Notes: generated from the letters alone by a model not told the origin. Shown: positions 30,854-38,793, numbered from the stretch's first letter. The stretch is DNA of 64,000 bases from Streptomyces catenulae (GCF_000718015.1 NZ_JODY01000004.1:1-64000); one strand, 5' to 3'. Translations and numbers: made by a program.

Positions 30854-32278
30854 ATGCGCCGTTCCAAAATCGTCTGCACCCTGGGCCCCGCCGTCGACTC
30901 CTACGACCAGCTGAAGACGCTGATCGAGGCCGGTATGAACGTGGCCCGCTTCAACATGAGCCACGGAACCCACTCGGAGCACGAGGAGCGGTACCACCGC
31001 GTCCGCAAGGCGTCCGAGGAGACCGGCCGCGCGGTGGGCGTGCTGGCCGACCTCCAGGGTCCGAAGATCCGCCTGGAGACGTTCGCCGACGGCCCCGTGG
31101 AGCTGGTGCGCGGCGACGAGTTCGTCATCACCACCGAGGACGTCGCCGGTGACAAGACCATCTGCGGCACGACGTACAAGGGCCTGCCCGGCGACGTCTC
31201 CAAGGGCGACCCGGTCCTCATCAACGACGGCAACGTCGCGCTCCAGGTCGTCGACGTCGACGGTCCGCGGGTGCGCACCATCGTCATCGAGGGCGGCGTC
31301 ATCTCCGACCACAAGGGCATCAACCTGCCCGGCGCGGCGGTCAACGTCCCCGCGCTGTCGGAGAAGGACATCGACGACCTGAAGTTCGCGCTGGCGATGG
31401 GGTGCGACATGGTCGCGCTCTCCTTCGTCCGCGACGCCAAGGACGTCCAGGACGTGCACCGGGTGATGGACGAGGTCGGGCGCCGCGTCCCGGTGATCGC
31501 CAAGGTCGAGAAGCCGCAGGCGGTCGCCAACATGCAGGAGGTCGTGATGGCCTTCGACGCGGTGATGGTGGCCCGCGGTGACCTCGCGGTGGAGTACCCG
31601 CTGGAGAAGGTCCCGATGGTGCAGAAGCGCCTGGTGGAGATGTGCCGGCGGAACGCCAAGCCGGTGATCGTGGCGACCCAGATGATGGAGTCGATGATCA
31701 CCAACTCCCGGCCGACCCGCGCCGAGGCGTCCGATGTCGCCAACGCGATCCTGGACGGCGCGGACGCGGTCATGCTCTCCGCGGAGTCGTCGGTCGGCGC
31801 GTACCCGATCGAGACCGTCAAGACGATGTCGAAGATCGTCGAGGCGGCCGAGGAGGAGCTGCTGTCGAAGGGGCTCCAGCCGCTGGTCCCGGGCAAGAAG
31901 CCGCGGACGCAGGGCGGCGCGGTGGCCCGCGCGGCGTGCGAGATGGCGGACTTCCTCAACGGCAAGGCGCTGGTGGCGTTCACCAAGTCCGGTGACACCG
32001 CCCGCCGCCTGTCCCGCTACCGCGCGGCCCAGCCGATCCTGGCCTTCACCACCGACGCGGCCACCCGCAACCAGCTCGCGCTGAGCTGGGGCGTGGAGAC
32101 GTTCGTGGTGCGGCACGTCGACAACACCGACGCGATGGTCGACCTGGTCGACGCGGAGCTGCTCAAGCTCCAGCGGTACAACGAGGGCGACACCATGATC
32201 ATCACCGCCGGTTCGCCCCCCGGCATCCCCGGCACCACCAACATGGTGCGCGTCCACCGGCTGGGCGGCGAGAGCTGA
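30854..32278 (+). CDS. pyk: Pyruvate kinase
   Basis: A 474-residue glycolytic enzyme (phosphoenolpyruvate + ADP to pyruvate + ATP). Motifs in order: RRSKIVCTLGPA, MNVARFNMSHG, the metal/substrate loop VIAKVEKPQAV (catalytic Lys), VARGDLAVE, and ATQMMESMI, ending with the C-terminal regulatory domain. Length matches bacterial Pyk. The start is leaderless: TAGGAT lies 7 nt upstream and no Shine-Dalgarno is present. It follows pta-ackA and ends in a strong terminator. Streptomycetes usually carry two pyruvate kinases; which one this is cannot be told here. Confidence 0.96.
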   Translation: MRRSKIVCTLGPAVDSYDQLKTLIEAGMNVARFNMSHGTHSEHEERYHRVRKASEETGRAVGVLADLQGPKIRLETFADGPVELVRGDEFVITTEDVAGDKTICGTTYKGLPGDVSKGDPVLINDGNVALQVVDVDGPRVRTIVIEGGVISDHKGINLPGAAVNVPALSEKDIDDLKFALAMGCDMVALSFVRDAKDVQDVHRVMDEVGRRVPVIAKVEKPQAVANMQEVVMAFDAVMVARGDLAVEYPLEKVPMVQKRLVEMCRRNAKPVIVATQMMESMITNSRPTRAEASDVANAILDGADAVMLSAESSVGAYPIETVKTMSKIVEAAEEELLSKGLQPLVPGKKPRTQGGAVARAACEMADFLNGKALVAFTKSGDTARRLSRYRAAQPILAFTTDAATRNQLALSWGVETFVVRHVDNTDAMVDLVDAELLKLQRYNEGDTMIITAGSPPGIPGTTNMVRVHRLGGES

Positions 32279-32299
32279 TCCGGCTCCGGTGACACACAG

Positions 32300-32345
32300 C
32301 GGCGGTGGCCGCCCCCGTACGGAAGGGGCGGCCACCGCCGTTTTT
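32300..32345. terminator. Strong bidirectional rho-independent terminator
   Basis: 16-bp perfect stem (32300-32315 CGGCGGTGGCCGCCCC / 32325-32340) with a 9-nt loop and a TTTTT tract at 32341-32345, between convergent pyk and the secreted protein gene. Confidence 0.92.
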
Positions 32346-32354
32346 CCTGTCGTC

Positions 32355-33650
32355 TCAGCTGTTCTCGATGGTCTCGTGGAGCCCGGGGACGTGCAGGGTG
32401 CCGCCGAACTGCCCCGCCTGGGCGAGCTTCACCTTGGTGAAGTACGCGAACGGGATGTTGATGGGCGGCGGGTGCTCCGGGTCGAAGACGATCGGGATCA
32501 GCCCGAAGAGGTTGCCCTGGAGCCGCTCGGTGTAGAGCGTGACCTGTCCGTCGCGGATGGTCGACGTGGAGCCCGGCGTGGACCTGACGTGGTACTTCAG
32601 GCCCTTCGGCCCGTCCACGATCTGGTGCAGATCGCCGATGTCTATGCCACCGGCGGTGAACTTCAGCGCCTGCTTGGTCCGCCCGCTGGGCGTCCGGAGG
32701 TTGACCACGCCCTTGTAGTCGAGGTCCTTCAGCGTCAGCGAGGTGGCTTCCAGGTGCCAGGGGTCCTCCGGCACGGCGGCCGGGGGCTGCTCGTCCGTAC
32801 CGTCCGACTTCTTCTCGACGACGCACGGGAACGGCTTCTTCCCGTCCGCGTCCGGCGCACCGGGGTCGGCCGTCGCACCGGCCGTGGGCCCGGTGGTGTC
32901 GTCCTTCCCGTCGGTGGCCCGGTCCGCCGGGTCCTGCGCGGTACCGGCGGTCGGCTTCCCCGCGTCCTTCGCCGGAGCGGTGGTCTTCGGGGCGGACGGC
33001 TTCGCCGGGTCCGCCGTCTTCGAGGGCTCGGGGGTCGCGGACGGGCCCGGTGACGCGGCGTCCTCGCCGCTCTCCGCGCCGGTGTCCTTCCCGGGGTGGA
33101 AGGCGTCCTCGATCTTCTTGCCCCAGCCCAGCGGGTCGTACCAGGGGTTCCCTTCGTCGTCCGTGGGGGACGGCGACGGGGTGGTGGACGGGGACGGCGC
33201 GGAGCCGCCCTTGCCGCCGGACGCGGAGCCGGACGGCGACGGCGAGGCGTCGGACGACGGCGTGCCCGGCCCGGGCGCCTTCTCCTTCTCCCCCGCCTCG
33301 GCGTTCTTCCCGGCCTCGGCGTCCTCGGCCGCCTGCTTGTCCTTGGCGGCCTTCTCGTCCGCGGCCTTCTTCTTCGCGGCCTTCTCCTTGGCCTGCGCCG
33401 CCTGCTCCTGCTGGTCCGGAGCGGTGACGCACGGGCCGTCCTTGAAGGGGCTCTTGGGCGCCGGTTTCGCCATCGCCAACTGGGGCGTGAACCCCATGCC
33501 CATGAGCACGGCGGACGGCATCGCGGCGATGGCTATCGCCTTGCCCGCGGGCACATGGAACCGCGTGAGCAGCGGCTTCTTCGGTGCCGCGTGCCTCGGT
33601 CCGGATCTCGCCCCGGCGGCTGCGTTCTCGTGCAGCTCGTCACCCGGCAC
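32355..33650 (-). CDS. Large secreted low-complexity protein, third gene of the DUF6230-DUF6114 cluster
   Basis: A 431-residue protein of no family I recognise. The GTG at 33650 follows GGGAGG and overlaps the end of the DUF6114 gene by 11 bp. Residues 1-30 are polar; a hydrophobic segment (AIAIAAMPSAVLMGMGFTP, about 38-56) ending in AMA-KP looks like a signal peptide. Next come a Lys/Ala/Glu helical stretch (about 75-125), a long Ser/Pro/Thr/Asp-rich linker (to about 270) and a folded C-terminal domain of about 150 residues (LTLKDLDYKGVVNLRTPSG, FTAGGIDIGDLHQIV, VTLYTERLQGNLFGL). The linker suggests crossing or attachment to the cell wall, with the C-terminal domain exposed. Two cysteines are visible in the exported part. 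Function unknown; context ties it to DUF6230/DUF6114. Confidence 0.75.
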   Translation of the reverse strand: MPGDELHENAAAGARSGPRHAAPKKPLLTRFHVPAGKAIAIAAMPSAVLMGMGFTPQLAMAKPAPKSPFKDGPCVTAPDQQEQAAQAKEKAAKKKAADEKAAKDKQAAEDAEAGKNAEAGEKEKAPGPGTPSSDASPSPSGSASGGKGGSAPSPSTTPSPSPTDDEGNPWYDPLGWGKKIEDAFHPGKDTGAESGEDAASPGPSATPEPSKTADPAKPSAPKTTAPAKDAGKPTAGTAQDPADRATDGKDDTTGPTAGATADPGAPDADGKKPFPCVVEKKSDGTDEQPPAAVPEDPWHLEATSLTLKDLDYKGVVNLRTPSGRTKQALKFTAGGIDIGDLHQIVDGPKGLKYHVRSTPGSTSTIRDGQVTLYTERLQGNLFGLIPIVFDPEHPPPINIPFAYFTKVKLAQAGQFGGTLHVPGLHETIENS

Positions 33651-34194
33651 GGTGCCTCCCGTTCGTTCCGTTGGTCGGGCTCGTTCCTGACAGGTCGTCC
33701 AGTCCGTCGCCCGATCCCGGAGCCGCCCCGGCCACCGCCGGTTGCCCGCCGACCGCCGCCGCGGTCCGTGCGCCCTGCGGTCCGTCGCCCTCCGCCGCCC
33801 GGCCCGGCGCCCAGGAGACGCCGAGCGCCCCGCCGAAGAGTCCCAGCAGGAAGCCGACGAGGAAGGCACCGAAGTTCGAGACGACCAGGGAGACGAGGGA
33901 GAGCAGGATGGCCGCCACCCCCGCGAAGACCCGCGAGGCCGGCTGGAACCACAGGGTCAGACCGAGGACGACCAGCAGTACGCCGATGATCAGGGATCCG
34001 GCACCGGCGGTGGTCGCCATGCGCACGGTCAGCGAGCCGATGGTGAGGTTGGCGTAGGGGAAGTACATGATCGGCAGACCGGCCAGCAGCGTCAGGAGAC
34101 CGGCCCAGAACGGGCGTTGCCCGCGCCACTGCCGGAACACGAGACGCTTCCGTCCGAGGTTCTCGTTCAGTCGTGGTCGCGTATCGGCGCTCAT
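33640..34194 (-). CDS. DUF6114-family membrane protein
   Basis: A 184-residue protein with three to four hydrophobic helices (FWAGLLTLLAGLPIMYFPYANL; AGAGSLIIGVLLVVLGLTLWF; VFAGVAAILLSLVSLVVSNFGAFLVGFLLGLFGGALGV, the last probably two passes). A hydrophilic Ala/Gly tail of about 50 residues follows. I recognise the DUF6114 pattern, which in actinobacteria accompanies DUF6230 genes. The ATG at 34194 was chosen because MSADTRPRLNENLG starts the conserved part and GAAGG precedes it. Its stop overlaps the next gene's GTG by 11 bp; the DUF6230 gene lies 153 bp upstream. Function unknown; probably a membrane partner of the two exported proteins. Confidence 0.82.
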   Translation of the reverse strand: MSADTRPRLNENLGRKRLVFRQWRGQRPFWAGLLTLLAGLPIMYFPYANLTIGSLTVRMATTAGAGSLIIGVLLVVLGLTLWFQPASRVFAGVAAILLSLVSLVVSNFGAFLVGFLLGLFGGALGVSWAPGRAAEGDGPQGARTAAAVGGQPAVAGAAPGSGDGLDDLSGTSPTNGTNGRHRAG

Positions 34195-34347
34195 GCCATA
34201 CCTTCGCTTCGCTCGGCCCCGCATCCACGCGGCGCGCACGGTGGTTCTGGGCTGGACTACGTGACTGCTGACGCCATCGCGGACAGGCGCGGGGTCACCA
34301 CGGCGCGGCCGACCGGCCCCGCCCCCCGCGCCCGTACGCTCAGCGCG

Positions 34348-34965
34348 TCAGTAGCACTCGCTCTTGCCCTTGGTGACCTTCATCTGCAGGCCACTCAGCT
34401 TGAACGTGCCGGCCGTGGTCGCCCACGCCGTCTGCTTGACGCCGGTCAGCGTGGCCGTGTCGGCTTCCTGGGCGAACGAGCCGGGATCGGCCTTGTCGCC
34501 CTTCTTCATGCCGGGGCCCTTGGACGTCGAACCCGCCGCCACACCGATGTTGATGTTCTGGAAGGTGGCATCGGCGTTGAGCTGGTCGAGGTCGATGTAG
34601 AGGTTCTTCGCCTGGACCGGCGTGCTGCCGCCACCGGCCATGAGCTTCATCGACACATCGCCGAAGACCGGCACCGGCACGACGACCGACTGGCACAGGT
34701 TCTTGATCTTGGCGTCGGAGAACGCCGAGACCGCGACCGGTACCTGCTTACCGTCCTTCTGGGCGTCCACCGCTCCGTACTGGACGAATCCGGTGCCGTC
34801 CAGCCGGTCGGTGCTGACCTTGAACTGCTGGCCGGACACGCTGAACGATGCCGCGAGGGCGCCCTGCGACAGGGCGACACCTATCGCGGCGGTCGCCGCG
34901 ACGCTGGGCACCATGACGACGGCGAACCGCTTCCATCTGGTCCCGCCACGAGCCAGGGACTCCAT
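34348..34965 (-). CDS. DUF6230-family exported protein
   Basis: A 205-residue protein with a short basic N-terminus, a hydrophobic segment (FAVVMVPSVAATAAIGVAL, about residues 14-32) and LAA at the likely cleavage site. A beta-rich exported domain follows (FSVSGQQFKVSTDRLDGTGFVQYG; AKNLYIDLDQLNADATFQNINIG; LSGLQMKVTKG). A single Cys sits at each end of the exported part (NLCQS and the C-terminal SECY), so a disulphide is possible. The ATG at 34965 has a strong AGAAGGAGG. It is the first gene of a three-gene reverse-strand cluster. The 600-bp region upstream carries TTAC...GTAA inverted repeats. The family name is recognised; its function is unknown, with envelope or lipid-related roles suggested only by location. 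Confidence 0.85.
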   Translation of the reverse strand: MESLARGGTRWKRFAVVMVPSVAATAAIGVALSQGALAASFSVSGQQFKVSTDRLDGTGFVQYGAVDAQKDGKQVPVAVSAFSDAKIKNLCQSVVVPVPVFGDVSMKLMAGGGSTPVQAKNLYIDLDQLNADATFQNINIGVAAGSTSKGPGMKKGDKADPGSFAQEADTATLTGVKQTAWATTAGTFKLSGLQMKVTKGKSECY

Positions 34966-35326
34966 GACTTTCCTCCTTCTCGGACGTACATCTCCGGCAC
35001 CGGCGGGCTCGGTCGAGTCCCGCGGTACCCGGGATGGGAGAAGTGCTACGTCCTCGGGAAGGAGAGCGCCCGTGCTCGAAAGGCGCATGGCGTTCCGAAT
35101 ACCGGCGATCACCCCCGAGCGACAACCACTGGCCACGCTCTCGCGCAACCTCCTGGGCAGGCCCTGCCGTTGGTGGCCGGGACCCCCCTGCCCACGGTCG
35201 GCAACAGGGGCCGCCGACCCACTCGGTGGGGACCCATCTGCCCGTGGTATCGGCTGGCTGCCGGACTACGGGAATGGACCGAGCGTGGCCGATCGTGGTG
35301 CATTCCACGCCGCCGCACAAGGGGTT

Positions 35327-35344
35327 CGTTACTTGCGGGTAACG
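35327..35344 (-). promoter_or_regulatory. Inverted repeat CGTTAC-N6-GTAACG, candidate operator
   Basis: Perfect 6-bp arms at 35327-35332 and 35339-35344. On the reverse strand it reads CGTTACCCGCAAGTAACG. It shares the word GTTACYCGCA and a GTAA end with the repeat at 35459-35472, so both may bind the same regulator in front of the DUF6230 gene. Confidence 0.5.
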
Positions 35345-35458
35345 GGCAGATCGCCGGGGTGCGACCGAGCGATATCGCGCGGGCACACAGCGTCGCCGCG
35401 CTCGACCCGGAAATGCGGGGCAATTCCGGCCATACGCCGATACATCACCCCGCGGGAC

Positions 35459-35472
35459 TTACTGCGAGTAAC
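35459..35472 (-). promoter_or_regulatory. Inverted repeat TTACT-GCG-AGTAA, second candidate operator
   Basis: Perfect 5-bp arms around GCG at 35459-35471. On the reverse strand it reads GTTACTCGCAGTAA, resembling the site at 35327-35344. It abuts the hairpin that starts at 35473. Confidence 0.5.
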
Positions 35473-35512
35473 AGCGGCCACGATTACCAAGATTTGGTAA
35501 AGCGTGGCCGCT
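35473..35512. terminator. Compound 40-nt hairpin: 10-bp GC stem topped by TTACCAA/TTGGTAA
   Basis: Outer arms AGCGGCCACG (35473-35482) / CGTGGCCGCT (35503-35512) and inner arms TTACCAA (35484-35490) / TTGGTAA (35494-35500), with a 3-nt loop and a 1/2-nt internal bulge. It lies 57 nt downstream of the reverse-strand thioredoxin-TPR gene, so a terminator is the plain reading. The AT-rich palindromic top could equally be a protein-binding site. Confidence 0.6.
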
Positions 35513-35569
35513 GATCGTTTCACCCGTCCGGTGGACGCCCCGCTCCGCGGGCGCCCCTCCGGGGGACCG

Positions 35570-36535
35570 TCAGAAAAGCACCCGGGCCAGCGCGGTACGC
35601 GCCGAGACGACCCGCGGATCGTCCGTACCGATCACCTCGAACAGCTCCAGCAGCCGCACCCGCGCGGCCTCCCGGTCGTCACCGGCGGAGCGCTTGACCG
35701 TGTCGACGAGACGGCCGAAGGCGTCCTCGACATGACCGCCGACGAGGTCGAGATCGGCGGCGCGGATCTGCGCCTGCACATCGGCCGGATCGTCCGCGGC
35801 GGCCCGTCGCACCTCGGCGGGGACCAGGTCCTGCACCCGGCGCAGCAGTTCGGCCTGGGCGAGACCGAGCTTCGCCTCGGGGTTGGCGGGGTCGTCGGAG
35901 AGGACGTTCTTGTACGCCTGCACCGCACCGCCCAGATCCCCGGCGTCCAGCGCGGCACCGGCGGCGGCCAGCGCGGCGTCGTACGGACCGGCCGGAACCT
36001 CGGCGGGCTCCGGCGCCTCCCCGTCCTGCGGGGCGACGGGGGCGCCGACGATGCCGAACTGCTGCTCGGCGGCCTGGATCAGCTGGTCGATCACCTGGCG
36101 GATCTGCGCCTCGGGGGCCGCGCCCTGGAACAGCGGGATGGGCTGCCCGGCGACGACGGCGAAGACGGCGGGAATGCCCTGCACACCGAACTGCTGGAAG
36201 AGCATCTGGTTGGCGTCGACATCGACCTTGGCGAGGACGAACTTCCCGGCGTACTCACCGGCCAGCCGCTCCAGCAGCGGGCCCAGCTGCTTGCACGGCT
36301 CGCACCATTCGGCCCAGAAGTCGAGGACGACCGGCACTTCGGTGGAGCGCTGCAGGACGTCCTGCTGGAACCCCGCCTCGTCGACGTTGATCACCAAGGG
36401 GGTACCGGCGGCGGGCGTCACGCCCGTGCGCGCCGCCTCGGCGCGCGCCTGCTCGGCCTTCTGCTTCGCCTCCCCGGCGGCCTTCACCGCTGCGAGGTCG
36501 ACGACTCCGCTCATGGACATGTTGCGTGGCTGCAT
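35570..36535 (-). CDS. Thioredoxin-TPR protein (YbbN/CnoX-like)
   Basis: A 321-residue cytosolic protein. It has a charged N-terminal helix (AAGEAKQKAEQARAEAARTG), a thioredoxin domain (about residues 45-155) with an intact WCEPC active site (C78, C81) and cis-Pro loop GIPAV, then a TPR-like helical region (about 190-321: PYDAALAAAGAALDAGDLGGAVQAYKNVLSDDP). This is the YbbN/CnoX layout, a redox-linked holdase that passes clients to chaperones; unlike E. coli YbbN the CxxC is complete, so it may have true oxidoreductase activity. The ATG at 36535 was chosen over an upstream frame because GGGGGAGGA lies 7 nt before it. Its upstream region is shared with a TetR gene and contains a 23-bp palindrome. 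Confidence 0.88.
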   Translation of the reverse strand: MQPRNMSMSGVVDLAAVKAAGEAKQKAEQARAEAARTGVTPAAGTPLVINVDEAGFQQDVLQRSTEVPVVLDFWAEWCEPCKQLGPLLERLAGEYAGKFVLAKVDVDANQMLFQQFGVQGIPAVFAVVAGQPIPLFQGAAPEAQIRQVIDQLIQAAEQQFGIVGAPVAPQDGEAPEPAEVPAGPYDAALAAAGAALDAGDLGGAVQAYKNVLSDDPANPEAKLGLAQAELLRRVQDLVPAEVRRAAADDPADVQAQIRAADLDLVGGHVEDAFGRLVDTVKRSAGDDREAARVRLLELFEVIGTDDPRVVSARTALARVLF

Positions 36536-36746
36536 GGGTCCATCCTCCCCCCTGAACGACCCGTTCCGGAAAGCGATGCCGAAAATCCGGCCCGAGGGCC
36601 GCACCGGACCCTCTTCCCGGGTGCTCCGGCCGTCCGTACACTCCGCCGGGATGCGGTGCACGGCCGGGCCTGGCGCCCGCTTCCGGCCCCTCGCGGGGCC
36701 CCTGCGTGGCCGCGGGTCCCCACCCGGGCCGATGTGATCGTCGCTC

Positions 36747-36769
36747 TTACGCTACGACCCGTAGCGTAA
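36747..36769. promoter_or_regulatory. 23-bp TetR-type operator palindrome
   Basis: Arms TTACGCTACG (36747-36756) and CGTAGCGTAA (36760-36769) are perfect inverted repeats around ACC. Each arm contains TAGCGT, a good actinobacterial -10 hexamer, on opposite strands. It lies between the divergent thioredoxin-TPR and TetR genes, 97 bp before the TetR start. The size and symmetry are those of a TetR dimer-of-dimers site. Other parts of the 331-bp gap (36536-36866) show nothing clear. Confidence 0.75.
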
Positions 36770-36853
36770 CTACCGGTCGCCCCGCGGCGACACCCCCGCC
36801 GGGCAGCCGCCACCGTGATCTGCCTCACCAGGAGCAGCGGAGCTACCGGCCGG

Positions 36854-36859
36854 TATGGT
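36854..36859 (+). promoter_or_regulatory. -10 hexamer TATGGT, leaderless start of the TetR gene
   Basis: TATGGT is followed by CGCCCGC (7 nt) and the ATG at 36867. The hexamer overlaps the alternative upstream ATG (36855), which argues for 36867 as the true start. Confidence 0.45.
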
Positions 36860-36866
36860 CGCCCGC

Positions 36867-37508
36867 ATGCCGTACTCCTGCCCCCGGAAGCGCCGCACGG
36901 GCCGCCCGCGCAGCGTCGAGACCGACCGCGCGATCCTCGACGCGGCTCGGGCCGCCCTGGTCGATCTGGGGTGGGGCCGGTTCACCATGGGCGATGTCGC
37001 CGCCCGCGCCGGGGTCGCCAAGACGACGCTCTACCGGCGCTGGGCCAACAAGAACGAGCTGGTCGTCGACGCCGTCGCGGTCCTCTTCGACGAACTGGAA
37101 CTCCCCGACCGCGGCAGCCTCCAGGCCGACATCGAGGACGTGGTGCTGCAGTTCGGCCGGTTGCTGGAGCGGCCGGAGACGAAGACGGCGCTGATGGCGG
37201 TGGTCGCCGAGTCGACCGCCGACGCGGCGCTGCGCGAGCGCATCCGTACCGCCATCGTCGACCGGCAGATGGGCCTGGTGATCCTGGGCCGCGAACGCGC
37301 CCAGGACCGCGGCGAACTCCCCCCGGACCCGCCCGACCACGACGGCGCCCGCGCCGCGGCGGAGACGGTGGGCCTGATCTTCGACGTCATCGCCGGCACC
37401 GTCGTCCACCGCACCCTGGTCTCCGCGGAACCGGTCGACACCGTCTGGGCCCGCCGCCTCGCCACCGTCGTGCTGACGGGGCTGGCCGGGCTGGCGGGGC
37501 TGGGCTGA
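36867..37508 (+). CDS. TetR/AcrR-family transcriptional regulator
   Basis: A 213-residue regulator with an N-terminal helix-turn-helix domain: RAILDAARAALVDLGWGRFTMGDVAARAGVAKTTLYRRWANKNELV (about residues 18-65), the AGVAKTTLYRRW recognition helix being typical. The C-terminal ligand-binding domain resembles TetR_C members (DIEDVVLQFGRLLERPETKTALMAVV). The start at 36867 is preferred over an ATG 12 nt upstream because TATGGT at the right leaderless distance would overlap that codon. The palindrome at 36747-36769 is the likely autoregulatory operator, and the divergent thioredoxin-TPR gene may be co-regulated. Ligand unknown. Confidence 0.9.
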   Translation: MPYSCPRKRRTGRPRSVETDRAILDAARAALVDLGWGRFTMGDVAARAGVAKTTLYRRWANKNELVVDAVAVLFDELELPDRGSLQADIEDVVLQFGRLLERPETKTALMAVVAESTADAALRERIRTAIVDRQMGLVILGRERAQDRGELPPDPPDHDGARAAAETVGLIFDVIAGTVVHRTLVSAEPVDTVWARRLATVVLTGLAGLAGLG

Positions 37509-37560
37509 AGGGGCGAGGCCGGGGCCCGCAGGGCCGGTCCCGTCCCCGCCCCGCCGCCCG

Positions 37561-38655
37561 TTACTTCTTCTGCCAGGCGCAACTGCCCTCCGTGGCCTTC
37601 CCCTTCGCGAGGAGCCGACGGGCTTCCGCCGCCGGGGCCATGGCGCTGTGGCCGCGGTGACAGATGACGGTGCGGTCGCCGTGGCCCGCGAGGTCGACCA
37701 GGATCTGGTCCCAGTGGCGGTACTGCACGTCGTGCCCGGTGTCCGCGTACGAGCGCACCACCGGCGCGGTCGGCAGATGGCGGCGCCAGTCGGCGAGGGT
37801 GGCGGGCGGCACGGTGGTGTCCTTCTTGCCGCTGTAGAGGTGGACCGGCGCGGTCAGCTTCGACAGGTCCGGGCCGGGCCGCTCGCAGTAGAGCCGCTGC
37901 TCATGGACCTGGGGCGCCGGATCGGCCTGCTGCCCGCGCTGGTTGTAGGTGCGGGCGCCCTCCTCGTACGCGGTGTCGGCGAAGCCGGGGATCCGCTTCA
38001 CCGGGCTGTCGTCGGGGAACGCCCACCAGACGCGCGGGTCGGTGATCTGGTCCTTGACGGCGGCGGTCAGCTGCTTGTCCGACAGGCCGCAGTAGGCGGG
38101 CCGGGCCCCGTAGGGCGGCAGGGCGGCGGCCAGATGCAGCGCCTGGATACGCTGCGGGGCCCGCGCGGCCAGTTCGGCGGCGTACGGGCCACCGCCGGAG
38201 ATGGCGATCACGGAGACCTTGCGGATGCCGAGGCGGTCGAGGACCGCGAGGGCGTCCTCGGCGAAGTCGGCCTTGCCCAGCCGCGGGTCGTAGGCGGTGT
38301 CGCCGAAGCCGTTGCGTTCGACGGATATCAGCCGCAGCCCCAGCGACTCGCGGGTGGAGCGGAAGAAGTCGGTCATGTGGGCGGCGCGGGCGCTGGTGCC
38401 CGTACCGCCGATGAAGAGCACCGGGCGGCCGCCCTGCGGACCGTCGTCGATGTAGTGCGCGGTGCGCCCGGAGGCGAGGCGGGCGGCGTGCACACCGGGC
38501 CCGAGCGGGTCGAAGTCGTCCTGGACGCGGGCCGGTCGGCCGCCCGCCCCCTCCGGCGCGGACGGTGCGGCGCTCGCCACGGCGGACCCGCCCAGCAACA
38601 CCGCCGCGAGCACGGCGGCGGAGGCGGCACACACGGTACGGACTGTTCTCTTCAC
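37561..38655 (-). CDS. Secreted alpha/beta-hydrolase
   Basis: A 364-residue exported hydrolase. The GTG at 38655 follows GGGAGA and starts a signal peptide (KRTVRTV, then SAAVLAAVLLGGSAVASA, cleavage near residue 30). The alpha/beta-hydrolase core shows the oxyanion region VLFIGGTGTS and nucleophile elbow VIAISGGGPYAAE (Ser in the centre). The acid is probably in the YSGKKDTTVPP strand region, and the His is in DTGHDVQYRHWDQIL. Several cysteines (YCGL, YCERP, ICHRG, SCAWQ) suggest disulphides in an extracellular enzyme. The 9-residue upstream extension to 38682 lacks a better ribosome-binding site. Substrate unknown. It faces the TetR gene convergently. Confidence 0.87.
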   Translation of the reverse strand: MKRTVRTVCAASAAVLAAVLLGGSAVASAAPSAPEGAGGRPARVQDDFDPLGPGVHAARLASGRTAHYIDDGPQGGRPVLFIGGTGTSARAAHMTDFFRSTRESLGLRLISVERNGFGDTAYDPRLGKADFAEDALAVLDRLGIRKVSVIAISGGGPYAAELAARAPQRIQALHLAAALPPYGARPAYCGLSDKQLTAAVKDQITDPRVWWAFPDDSPVKRIPGFADTAYEEGARTYNQRGQQADPAPQVHEQRLYCERPGPDLSKLTAPVHLYSGKKDTTVPPATLADWRRHLPTAPVVRSYADTGHDVQYRHWDQILVDLAGHGDRTVICHRGHSAMAPAAEARRLLAKGKATEGSCAWQKK

Positions 38656-38747
38656 GCGTTCTCCCGGTACGACGAGGGGCACACAACTGCCTGCACCTAC
38701 CCCGAAGTTCCGGGAGAACGCCTGGTCATGGGCGGGGGTGGCCCTTG

Positions 38748-38785
38748 CCCGGCGGGAGCGCGGGCGGCGCCGCCGTCCCGCCGGG
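38748..38785 (-). terminator. Hairpin downstream of icmA
   Basis: 10-bp stem CCCGGCGGGA (38748-38757) / TCCCGCCGGG (38776-38785) with further pairing in the GC-rich loop, 8 nt past the icmA stop on the reverse strand. Confidence 0.65.
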
Positions 38786-38793
38786 TCCGGTCG

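Larger units (their letters stand above)
34966..35569. other. 604-bp intergenic control region upstream of the DUF6230 gene
   Basis: No gene is supported: the overlapping open frames lack start signals and family features. The region contains the DUF6230 leader (34966-35040), GC-rich sequence, and then two TTAC-type inverted repeats and a compound hairpin between 35327 and 35512. Its right part is noticeably less GC-rich than the neighbouring genes. Confidence 0.6.

Noticed and set aside
34622..35500. 292-residue forward frame upstream of the thioredoxin-TPR gene
   Set aside because: No ribosome-binding site or domain; overlaps the DUF6230 gene antisense and a region full of inverted repeats.
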